Below, one piece after another: positions 1 through 6,097 of a DNA stretch of 6,097 nucleotides. The stretch is from Saprospiraceae bacterium (GTDB taxonomy: Bacteria; Bacteroidota; Bacteroidia; Chitinophagales; Saprospiraceae): assembly GCA_027031145.1 (NCBI GenBank), contig JALVEG010000009.1, positions 1 through 6,097 of the forward strand, given 5' to 3'. The notes beneath the pieces are model-generated. The model saw only the letters and a list, made by a program, of their open reading frames with translations. It searched no databases and was not told the DNA's origin. How positions within the stretch are numbered: the stretch's first letter is position 1; each line of letters starts with the position of its first letter. Made by a program: the position numbers and the translations under genes.

Positions 1-44
1 AACTCCTTAATGGTTAAAAAAATAAAATAAATATTATAAAAAAA

Positions 45-1901
45 ATGAAGAAAATACTTATCATAATTTGTTTAATTCCGGTGATGCTTACCGGTCAAAG
101 TACACGAGATACATTCGATTCAAAATTTTTCGGGTTTGACTTTTGGTCATCCAATCCGGCTTTTTGGAGCGAAATTTATACACAGATGCAAGCGGACTCT
201 TTCCCATTCGACTTGGTGGGAAGCGATGCGATCAATTGGCATAAAATAGAACCCAATCCTCCCCAAAATGGAGTTCACCAATACAATTGGGAAGCATTGG
301 ACGTATATATGTATTACACCCAAGAGGCAGGAAAAGTATTGGAACTTGGCATCAGACCGGCAAGCAATTGGGGTACTGTGGTCAAAGCGGAAGATATAGA
401 CAATTGGGCATTGGGAATGAGTCCTCTTTTACCCGATGAGCAATCCGATACACTTCATTGGGGCATGACAGCAAAACAAGCCTGGTATGAATTTATTTAT
501 AACCTTGTAGAAAGATATAACAACGACAATGATGAATCAGATGCCCCTTGGCTGAACAGTGCGCTAATAAATACCATTATAATTGGAAATGAACCGGAAG
601 CACCCTCTCACTTTTTTTCCTATGGCGGTAGTATGCAAGCACTACATGAAATGCTAAAAATAACAAAAAGAGCTATCGATGATGCCGGAGGTGATGTGAT
701 TTTAGCAAGAGGTAAAAGCAATTCCGGCAGATTGTTTGATGATAGTCCGGATATGGCTACAATAATGCAGCGAGGCGGATATTATTTGGACTCTTTGATG
801 GTAGATTTTGAACTTGGAGGAGATGATTATGATGTTTTTGCTATCAATTACAACGATCACTACACACAATTACCGGGATTTGTGGACTGGTTGAAAAAAG
901 AGATGAATAAAAGAGGATTTGAAAAGCCGTTTATTGTCGGTGATGCAAGAACGACTTTATGCCCGCGAGACAATTTTTATAACGGTGACGACCATATTTT
1001 ACCTCCGGTTTATTCCCGTGGATTTATGCAAATAATGGAAAATCCCGGTGATCCCCTATATGAAAACACCAAAGACATACTTCAAAGAGATGAGACAATG
1101 CAAAGCATAAAGAAAATCATAATGGCTGCTTACACCGGACAGCAACATATATCCTTGCAGCCCGTTTATTCCAATCTTGTCTCTTCCGAACCTATGGAAA
1201 ACAGAAAATATATGTGGTACTATTCCGGATTCTTTGATCCTTATGTATATGAAGAATATGATCTGGCAGCAGCAAGAGAACCCGTTTATTGGGCTATGAA
1301 ACAATTGGCAAATCAGCTAATAGGAAGTGACAGGGAAGTCGAAAGGATATCTTTGGGAGAAAATGATTATGTTTTCAGATTCAATAAGAATGGTGATTCA
1401 TTTTTTATTGCCTGGCACGAAGATAATACTGCCATTGACAGCACTACCGGATTAAGAAAAAGAAATCAAAACAGCATTATCAATTTACAACAATACATTA
1501 CGGAATCCAATGTAAGAATAAGTCATTTTACGGAAATAACCAATGAAAACGGGCTACCGGTAAAAATTCCCGATACGGATATGAATACACAAAATATATC
1601 TATTAATGAATTTCCCGTGCTGATTTTTCCTAATAACAACACTTCAACCTCAAAGTCTGAAACGGGAGATATAAACATAAAAGTCTATCCCAATCCATTT
1701 TCAGATTATTTTATTTTAGAAATGGAAAACAATTCCAAAACCACCTTTAAGCTAATAGATTCTACGGGTAAAACCGTGAAATCTGGTGTTTTTGACAGTG
1801 ACAGAATAAAGATTATTACAGGAAATTTGCAAGAAGGAATTTACTTTTTGGAAATAAAGACGGAGGAAAAGGTTTTTGTGAAAAAGATAGTGCGGTTGTG
1901 A
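45..1901 (+). CDS. Secreted glycosidase-like TIM-barrel protein with T9SS type A sorting domain
   Basis: The 618-residue protein starts with a signal peptide (basic MKK, hydrophobic residues 4-16, probable cleavage near LTG-Q at 17/18, no lipobox Cys). Residues about 25-425 read as a glycoside hydrolase clan-A-like (beta/alpha)8 barrel: an INWHKIEP segment (63-70) followed by YNWEALD (80-86), a WYEFIYNLVERY helix (147-158), and IIIGNEPEAP (178-187), where Glu183 sits in the NEP motif of the usual acid/base catalyst. The strand expected to hold the nucleophile Glu reads PFIVGDART (295-303), with Asp300 instead. Residues about 440-528 look like the beta domain that often follows such barrels. 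Residues 545-618 form a T9SS type A sorting domain (KVYPNPF, then GIYFLEI and a basic end), so export across the outer membrane and attachment or release by the Por system is expected. The ATG is preceded by an A-rich leader without a Shine-Dalgarno. Substrate and exact GH family cannot be assigned; a carbohydrate-binding or inactive relative is possible. Confidence 0.85.
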   Translation: MKKILIIICLIPVMLTGQSTRDTFDSKFFGFDFWSSNPAFWSEIYTQMQADSFPFDLVGSDAINWHKIEPNPPQNGVHQYNWEALDVYMYYTQEAGKVLELGIRPASNWGTVVKAEDIDNWALGMSPLLPDEQSDTLHWGMTAKQAWYEFIYNLVERYNNDNDESDAPWLNSALINTIIIGNEPEAPSHFFSYGGSMQALHEMLKITKRAIDDAGGDVILARGKSNSGRLFDDSPDMATIMQRGGYYLDSLMVDFELGGDDYDVFAINYNDHYTQLPGFVDWLKKEMNKRGFEKPFIVGDARTTLCPRDNFYNGDDHILPPVYSRGFMQIMENPGDPLYENTKDILQRDETMQSIKKIIMAAYTGQQHISLQPVYSNLVSSEPMENRKYMWYYSGFFDPYVYEEYDLAAAREPVYWAMKQLANQLIGSDREVERISLGENDYVFRFNKNGDSFFIAWHEDNTAIDSTTGLRKRNQNSIINLQQYITESNVRISHFTEITNENGLPVKIPDTDMNTQNISINEFPVLIFPNNNTSTSKSETGDINIKVYPNPFSDYFILEMENNSKTTFKLIDSTGKTVKSGVFDSDRIKIITGNLQEGIYFLEIKTEEKVFVKKIVRL

Positions 1902-1936
1902 AAAAATCATATAAAAACATCAGGTCAGGTCTCTAA

Positions 1937-1968
1937 TTTGGTAAGTTTGAATATTAATAGTAATTTTG
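1937..1968 (+). promoter_or_regulatory. Bacteroidota-type promoter (TTTG-N20-TAATTTTG) upstream of the DUF4271 gene
   Basis: TTTG at 1937-1940 and TAATTTTG at 1961-1968 match the Bacteroidota -33/-7 consensus (TTTG or TTG, about 17-23 bases, TAnnTTTG) with a 20-base spacer. Transcription would start a few bases after 1968, almost on the ATG at 1976. A second -7 match, TAAGTTTG at 1942-1949, lacks a visible -33 partner but would leave a leader of roughly 20 bases. The element implies that the DUF4271-hemD pair is transcribed separately from the secreted protein gene upstream. Confidence 0.6.
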
Positions 1969-1975
1969 CCGTCAA

Positions 1976-2938
1976 ATGGTAAAACAAAGCATTATATATC
2001 TTATTTTATTTCTCCTGGCTCTTGGAAATATTTCATTAGCTCAAAATACTAATCCATTTGAAATAACAAACAGAAAGGAAGCAAAAACAACTGATACCAA
2101 AGTTGATAATGCAATAAAAGAAGATTTTGAAGCAAAATCTCAAAAAGCTGAAAATCAAATTGAAGAAGAAAATCCATTTGAAATAAATAAAGTAAATAAG
2201 CAAATAATAAAGGAAAACACCCCTGTTCAAGAGTCCGAAAAAAAAGAGGGAAAGAAAGAGGTTTTAAACCATGCATTGGATGATTATAAAGAAGATCAAA
2301 CTAATAATTCATCATTTATAAATTGGACATTTTTATTTGCACTCGTATTTATAGCTATTTTATTGAGTATAAACAGGTCACTGATATTAAAAACATTTAA
2401 ATCGATATGGTATTATAATTTAACCAATATATTATTCCGCAATTTTGTAAGCAGAGAGTATATTTATTATTTGTTTTTATACATAAATTTTGTTCTCAAT
2501 TTTTCAATATTCATTTATTTGTTATTGAATATATATTTACACCTTTCCGGGTTTCAATTATATACTTTTATATTTTTTGGTGTAATGATGATCTATTTTT
2601 TCAAGCATTTATTTATATATATTTTTGAATTGATCTTTCCTTCGTTAAAAAGCATTTTAATATACAATTTTACCGTGCTTTTATTCAATATTTCACTTGG
2701 GGTATTTTTATTGCCTTTGAATTTATTGATTGCATATAGTTTTGATTCTTTGTCGGTTATTTTCGTGTATTTTACAGTGGTTGTTATTGTATTTAGCTAT
2801 ATTTTAAGGCTTTTCAGAGGCTTTCTAATCACATATAATTACTTTAATATTAGTATTGTTCATTTTTTTTTATACCTTTGCACTTTTGAAATTTTACCCT
2901 TGTTTGTTTTATATAAAATAATAGTTGATATTTTATAA
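1976..2938 (+). CDS. DUF4271 domain multi-pass membrane protein
   Basis: The 320-residue protein has a signal peptide (residues 1-22, ending SLAQ), then a hydrophilic Lys/Glu-rich stretch (about 23-114) with two NPFEI motifs (26-30 and 66-70). About six hydrophobic segments follow, near 116-132, 162-190, 194-218, 226-253, 258-278 and 293-317. The loop after the first segment (133-161) is Lys/Arg-rich, which by the positive-inside rule puts the NPFEI region outside the cytoplasm. The C-terminal HFFLYLCTFEILPL (296-309) is the hallmark I recognise for DUF4271, a Bacteroidota family of unknown function typically encoded just before hemD. The coding sequence is very AT-rich, largely because of Phe, Ile, Leu and Tyr membrane codons. 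It precedes hemD by 33 bases and is probably in an operon with it. A role in tetrapyrrole metabolism or membrane assembly would be inference only. The family call is strong and the function unknown. Confidence 0.85.
   Translation: MVKQSIIYLILFLLALGNISLAQNTNPFEITNRKEAKTTDTKVDNAIKEDFEAKSQKAENQIEEENPFEINKVNKQIIKENTPVQESEKKEGKKEVLNHALDDYKEDQTNNSSFINWTFLFALVFIAILLSINRSLILKTFKSIWYYNLTNILFRNFVSREYIYYLFLYINFVLNFSIFIYLLLNIYLHLSGFQLYTFIFFGVMMIYFFKHLFIYIFELIFPSLKSILIYNFTVLLFNISLGVFLLPLNLLIAYSFDSLSVIFVYFTVVVIVFSYILRLFRGFLITYNYFNISIVHFFLYLCTFEILPLFVLYKIIVDIL
2051..2186 (+). repeat. Two in-frame copies of a 16-base repeat encoding NPFEI
   Basis: AATCCATTTGAAATAA occurs at 2051-2066 and again at 2171-2186, exactly 120 bases (40 codons) apart and in the same reading frame of the DUF4271 gene. 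Both copies encode Asn-Pro-Phe-Glu-Ile plus the start of the next codon, in the charged extracytoplasmic segment. The flanking bases do not match, so this is a short repeated protein motif and not a long duplication. Confidence 0.75.
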
Positions 2939-2971
2939 AAAGGGATTTGATTTTTTTAAAAAAGTGAAGCT

Positions 2972-3754
2972 ATGGCTATAGAAAAAAGTACAGCCAAAAA
3001 CAGACAAATACCGGTTAATTCCATTTTGATTTCACAACCAGAACCGACATCCCATCGTTCTCCTTTTTATGAATTGGAGAAAAAATGGAAAATTAAACTT
3101 GATTGGCGGCCTTTTATTGACGTCGTGGCTGTTGATGATAAAGAATTTCGAAAAAACAAAATAAACATAGAAGATTTTACTGCAATAATTATGACAAGCA
3201 AAAATGCAGTTGATTTTTTCTTTCAAAAATGTGAAGATCTAAAGATCAACATGTCAACTCAAACAAAATATTATTGCAATACGGAAACTATAGCAAATTA
3301 TCTGCAAAAATATACTGTTTACAGAAAAAGAAAAATATTTTACGGAGCTAAACATCTTGAAGATATATTGCCTGCATTTGAAAAATTCAAAGAGGGTGAA
3401 AAATTTCTTCTCCCAACATCAAATTTAGGAAGTAAAAAAGTAGTAGATTTCCTGAATAAAAACAATATAGAATTTACGGAACTTATGATGTTCAAGACAA
3501 TAGCCTCCGATCTGTCAGATCTTAGCGATATCACTTATGATATGTTGGTGTTTTTTAATCCGTTAGGTATTAAATCTCTCTATGAAAATTTTCCAGATTT
3601 CAAACAAAATAAGACCAGAATTGCAGTTTTCGGACAACACACTAAAAAAGAGGCGGAAAAACACAATCTGATAATTGATATTTTGGCACCTACAAAAGAA
3701 ACACCTTCTATTGTTACAGCTATTGATAATTATCTTACTATTGCTAATAAATAA
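2972..3754 (+). CDS. hemD: Uroporphyrinogen-III synthase (HemD family)
   Basis: The 260-residue product closely resembles Bacteroidota uroporphyrinogen-III synthases. The recognisable blocks are SILISQPEPTSHRSPFYEL (17-35), DWRPFIDV (44-51), INIEDFTAIIMTSKNAVDFF (64-83), NYLQKYTVYRKRKIFYG (109-125), YDMLVFFNPLGIKSLYENFP (189-208) and the end APTKETPSIVTAI (239-251). The family cyclises hydroxymethylbilane to uroporphyrinogen III with inversion of ring D, in the cytosol, at the entry to heme and cobalamin-type tetrapyrroles. It has no signal peptide or membrane segment, and its length is normal for the family. The family is highly divergent between phyla with few invariant residues, so the call rests on overall resemblance. 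The ATG follows the DUF4271 stop by 33 bases, with no terminator between them and only a weak GTGAAG purine stretch as ribosome site. No other heme gene is in the window. Confidence 0.88.
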   Translation: MAIEKSTAKNRQIPVNSILISQPEPTSHRSPFYELEKKWKIKLDWRPFIDVVAVDDKEFRKNKINIEDFTAIIMTSKNAVDFFFQKCEDLKINMSTQTKYYCNTETIANYLQKYTVYRKRKIFYGAKHLEDILPAFEKFKEGEKFLLPTSNLGSKKVVDFLNKNNIEFTELMMFKTIASDLSDLSDITYDMLVFFNPLGIKSLYENFPDFKQNKTRIAVFGQHTKKEAEKHNLIIDILAPTKETPSIVTAIDNYLTIANK

Positions 3755-3810
3755 AATAGTATCTACCGGAGTTGTTACAAAAAAAAGATGAATTAAAATA
3801 GTTTTTTTAT

Positions 3811-3818
3811 TAGCTTTG
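3811..3818 (+). promoter_or_regulatory. TAnnTTTG -7 promoter element upstream of pheS
   Basis: TAGCTTTG is an exact match to the Bacteroidota -7 consensus TAnnTTTG and lies 19 bases before the pheS ATG at 3838. The expected transcription start near 3823-3826 leaves a leader of only about 12-15 bases. No TTG or TTTG is visible about 20 bases upstream, where the sequence is A-rich, so the -33 half is weak or absent. With so short a leader there is no room for a phenylalanine attenuator or T-box. Confidence 0.5.
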
Positions 3819-3837
3819 CATCTCAAAATAATAAACT

Positions 3838-4875
3838 ATGTCACAAAACGCATTTGATAAGGCAAAAGAATTGTTGGAAGAAATAAAAAATTTCATCATT
3901 TCCAATGAAGAAGAACTAGAATCTTTCAGAAAAAAATTCGTGGGTTCCAAAAATATAATTAAACCTCTTTTTAGTGAGATAAAAAATATTCCAAATGAGC
4001 AAAAACGTGAATTCGGACAATTTTTGAATCAGTTGAAGCAGGAAGCCGAATCAAAATTTAATATCGAAAAAGAAAAGATAGAGGACCAAACATCTTCAGC
4101 CAAATCCGATGATATAGACCTTACAAAACCTGCCGATCCGATCCGATTGGGAGCCAGGCATCCTATATCAATCGTAAATAACAGAATAATTGAGATATTT
4201 GAGAAATTGGGTTTTACCGTTGCAGAAGACAGGGAAATAGAAGATGACTGGCACAATTTTACTGCGATGAATACACCCGAAGATCATCCTGCCAGAGACA
4301 TGCAGGACACCTTTTATCTTAAGGATTCGGTTGAAAGGCTGCTTCGTACCCATACTTCTTCCGTTCAGTCCAGAGTGATGACATCGACTAAGCCACCTAT
4401 TAGAATTATAGCTCCGGGAAGAGTATATCGAAATGAAACGATTTCAGCCCGGTCCCATGCACAATTTCATCAGGTGGAAGGATTGTATATTGATGAAGGA
4501 GTTTCTTTTGCCGATCTGAAACAAACATTGTTGTATTTCGCTCAGGAAATGTACGGAAAAGATACAAAAATCAGACTTCGTCCCAGTTATTTTCCTTTTA
4601 CGGAACCAAGTGCGGAAATGGATGTTTACTGGGGTTTGAATGATGAAATAGATTACAGAATTACCAAAGGGACAGGATGGCTTGAGATCCTGGGTTGCGG
4701 AATGGTAGACCCTAATGTTCTTGAAAATTGTGGTATTGATTCGGAAAAATATACCGGTTTTGCTTTTGGTATGGGAATTGAAAGACAAGCGATGTTGCTT
4801 CATCGTATTGATGATATCAGAGCTTTCTTTGAAAATGATATAAGATTTTTAGAGCAATTCAAATCTGTATTTTAG
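3838..4875 (+). CDS. pheS: Phenylalanine-tRNA ligase alpha subunit
   Basis: PheS forms an alpha2-beta2 enzyme with PheT that charges tRNA-Phe in the cytosol. The alpha subunit carries the class II catalytic core. The 345-residue protein has an N-terminal helical, tRNA-binding coiled-coil-like region (about 1-90). It continues with LGARHPIS (104-111), EDDWHNFTAMN (135-145) and HPARDMQDTFYL (150-161). Next come the substrate-site segment LLRTHTSSVQSR (168-179), class II motif 2 (GRVYRNE at 194-200, FHQVEG at 210-215), RPSYFPFTEPSAEMDVYW (248-265) and motif 3 (GFAFGMGIER at 307-316). Ala309 matches E. coli Ala294 in the phenylalanine pocket, so normal amino-acid selectivity is expected. Length and all core motifs are intact. 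The gene starts 83 bases after hemD with its own -7 element and ends at a strong terminator. pheT is not adjacent; the next gene converges from the other strand. The leader has no Shine-Dalgarno. Confidence 0.98.
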   Translation: MSQNAFDKAKELLEEIKNFIISNEEELESFRKKFVGSKNIIKPLFSEIKNIPNEQKREFGQFLNQLKQEAESKFNIEKEKIEDQTSSAKSDDIDLTKPADPIRLGARHPISIVNNRIIEIFEKLGFTVAEDREIEDDWHNFTAMNTPEDHPARDMQDTFYLKDSVERLLRTHTSSVQSRVMTSTKPPIRIIAPGRVYRNETISARSHAQFHQVEGLYIDEGVSFADLKQTLLYFAQEMYGKDTKIRLRPSYFPFTEPSAEMDVYWGLNDEIDYRITKGTGWLEILGCGMVDPNVLENCGIDSEKYTGFAFGMGIERQAMLLHRIDDIRAFFENDIRFLEQFKSVF

Positions 4876-4893
4876 ATAATAAACATTAATAAG

Positions 4894-4928
4894 AAAAAAG
4901 GCTATCTCATTTGAGACAGCCTTTTTTT
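4894..4928. terminator. Bidirectional intrinsic terminator between pheS and the S8 protease gene
   Basis: A near-perfect inverted repeat: AAAAAAGGCT (4894-4903) pairs with AGCCTTTTTT (4918-4927), and TCTCA (4905-4909) pairs with TGAGA (4912-4916). One A/C mismatch (4904/4917) interrupts the stem, and the loop is tight, with TT at 4910-4911. On the plus strand the stem is followed by a T run (4922-4928). On the minus strand the A run at 4894-4899 becomes the T run. It lies 19 bases after the pheS stop and 17 bases after the protease stop read on its own strand, so it can serve both converging genes. Confidence 0.9.
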
Positions 4929-4944
4929 AAGGATATAATCCGTA

Positions 4945-6097
4945 TTACTTCTTCTTCTCTTCACTCATTTTCTTAGCCATTATTATAGCATTATACGCAT
5001 TTGCCATTTTTCCCGACTTGCTTAAATTTGGAAATTTATCAAGTTTTGGAGGTCCGTCGTAACCGTCTTCTTCTGGCAATATAACCTCGATTTGAGGAGA
5101 AAGCCCTGAATCCATAATTATATGTTTAACTTCAGAAGCGGTAAGTTCAGGAAACCTTGATCTTATCAATGCTGCAACACCAGCTACATCAGGAGACGCC
5201 ATTGAAGTTCCCTGTAAATGCATATATTTATTGAATGGAACAGTAGCATAAATTTTCATTCCCGGCGAAAATATATCTACGGTGTTTTTACCGTAATTGC
5301 TAAAAGGCGCTATCATATCAGCTCCATAATTGGGACCAACGGCACCAACATTTAAAAAGTTATCAACAAATTCCACACCGGGTTGATCTCCGTCGTTTGG
5401 ATAACTCATATCATCACCGTAGTTATCCATATTTTTTCCTTCATTTCCTACACCGTTTACTATCAAAACATCATGATCAGCTGCGTATTTTATAGCATCC
5501 CAAACCCAATCTTTATGAGGAGAATAATATTTCCCGAAACTTGTATTGATAACCTTTGCTCCATTATCTACAGCATATCTGAATGCCAAAGCAATATCTT
5601 TGTCATATTCGTCTCCATCGGGAACCGCTCTAACAGGCATTAATAATACATGATCAGCGACACCGTTTCCTCCTTTACCGTTATTTCTGACAGCAGCGAT
5701 TATTCCTCCGACATGAGTAGCATGCAATTCCTGCTCATCCGGGGGAATTACATTTGGATTACCATAATCTCTGTCATTAAAATCATCAGGATCATCACCC
5801 TGGATCCTTGCATGGAAATCTACATTCAGATTGTATTTCAATTGTCCGTCAACATAATGCTCAAATCTCTTGATATAATCGGGATTCAAACCTCTTAAGA
5901 ACAAAGATTTTGCCTGATTGACATTTTCATCATCTGTCTTAATTCCGGCTACAGCTTCTTCGGTCAGTTTGTCTGTTTTGAGATAATCTTTCAATGTTTT
6001 AAACATTGGTTCTGTCATCATTTTCAAACCGGATAATCTTTCTTCCAAAGGCTTTATATCTTCTATTTTTTTTGCTAACTCTTTCTCAGCTCTTTGA
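4945..6097 (-). CDS. Subtilisin-like S8 family serine peptidase, C-terminal part (5' end beyond window)
   Basis: The frame is open to the right edge. Upstream of 6048 it continues as QRAEKELAKKIEDIKP, and the codon at 6048-6046 is an internal TTG (Leu), not a convincing start, so 383 C-terminal residues are visible. Catalytic His lies in HATHVGG (His codon 5724-5722), the oxyanion Asn in VGNEG (5445-5443), and the nucleophile Ser in GTSMASPDVAGVAALI (Ser codon 5205-5203). The Asp of the triad is not visible and must be upstream. At least 124 residues separate it from His, against about 30 in subtilisin, matching the Bacteroidota S8 subgroup with a long Lys/Glu-rich insertion between Asp and His. 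An Asp-rich stretch just before His (GDDPDDFNDRDYGN) resembles that subgroup and could bind metal. The C-terminus ends in a KKMSEEKKK tail with no T9SS sorting domain, so a periplasmic or cell-associated protease is likely. An N-terminal export signal cannot be checked. It converges on pheS across a shared terminator. Confidence 0.92.
   Translation of the reverse strand, partial: QRAEKELAKKIEDIKPLEERLSGLKMMTEPMFKTLKDYLKTDKLTEEAVAGIKTDDENVNQAKSLFLRGLNPDYIKRFEHYVDGQLKYNLNVDFHARIQGDDPDDFNDRDYGNPNVIPPDEQELHATHVGGIIAAVRNNGKGGNGVADHVLLMPVRAVPDGDEYDKDIALAFRYAVDNGAKVINTSFGKYYSPHKDWVWDAIKYAADHDVLIVNGVGNEGKNMDNYGDDMSYPNDGDQPGVEFVDNFLNVGAVGPNYGADMIAPFSNYGKNTVDIFSPGMKIYATVPFNKYMHLQGTSMASPDVAGVAALIRSRFPELTASEVKHIIMDSGLSPQIEVILPEEDGYDGPPKLDKFPNLSKSGKMANAYNAIIMAKKMSEEKKK

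Noticed and set aside
1..30. Frame 1 reads NSLMVKKIK then a stop (TAA at 28-30), which could be the last residues of an upstream gene; an ATG at 10 would give a six-codon peptide.
   Set aside because: Nine codons are too few to support a gene, and other frames also stop within 20 bases. The basic ending would fit a secreted-protein tail but proves nothing.
1902..1975. Terminator for the secreted protein gene; a small CAGGT tandem at 1921-1930 was noted.
   Set aside because: No inverted repeat followed by a T run was found, and two copies of a five-base unit are not meaningful.
3755..3837. Possible T-box, attenuator or terminator between hemD and pheS.
   Set aside because: No stable stem-loop or T-box-like sequence is visible. 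The gap is only 83 bases and AT-rich, and a -7 promoter element sits close to the pheS start, leaving no long leader.
4444..4803. A 119-codon open frame on the minus strand opposite pheS, the longest of the antisense open frames.
   Set aside because: It lies wholly within the conserved catalytic core of pheS, has no recognisable domain or promoter, and its composition is that of a shadow frame. The same applies to the shorter frames opposite the DUF4271, hemD and glycosidase-like genes and opposite the protease.
4945..6048. Taking the TTG at 6048 as the protease start.
   Set aside because: The frame stays open to the window edge with a continuous charged sequence, and the catalytic Asp region must lie upstream. 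The gene is cut by the window rather than starting here.
1..6097. A new defence, mobile or multi-gene system.
   Set aside because: All five genes belong to recognisable housekeeping or envelope families. No integrase, transposase, nuclease, toxin-antitoxin pair, direct repeat array or tRNA-site junction is visible.

Overview
The window looks like a piece of a low-GC Bacteroidota chromosome. Four independent signs agree. The first protein ends in a type IX secretion (T9SS) type A sorting domain. A DUF4271-type membrane protein sits directly upstream of a Bacteroidota-type uroporphyrinogen-III synthase. The intergenic regions carry TAnnTTTG promoter elements instead of sigma70-like -10 boxes. 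Starts lack Shine-Dalgarno sequences and have A-rich leaders. I would not go below phylum from sequence alone.

Layout: (1) 45-1901 (+) encodes a secreted, T9SS-sorted protein with a glycoside-hydrolase clan-A-like TIM barrel and a following beta domain. (2) 1976-2938 (+) encodes a DUF4271 multi-pass membrane protein with a signal peptide and a charged extracytoplasmic stretch. (3) 2972-3754 (+) encodes a HemD-like uroporphyrinogen-III synthase, 33 bases after the previous gene and probably co-transcribed with it. (4) 3838-4875 (+) encodes the phenylalanine-tRNA ligase alpha subunit, with its own TAnnTTTG element close to the start. (5) A strong hairpin with A and T tracts on both sides (4894-4928) lies between two converging genes and can end transcription from both. 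(6) 4945-6097 (-) is the C-terminal part of a subtilisin-like S8 protease whose 5' end lies beyond the right edge.

The genes do not form one pathway. Housekeeping functions (tetrapyrrole synthesis, tRNA charging) are flanked by two envelope or secreted proteins. The only neighbourhood suggesting a functional link is DUF4271-hemD. No RNA genes, mobile elements, CRISPR arrays, phage genes or frameshifted genes were seen, and no intergenic gap exceeds 85 bases. I do not see a clearly new multi-gene system. The best leads are the unexplained DUF4271-hemD pairing, the apparent loss of the canonical Glu nucleophile in the glycosidase-like protein, and the nearly leaderless promoter of the DUF4271 gene.
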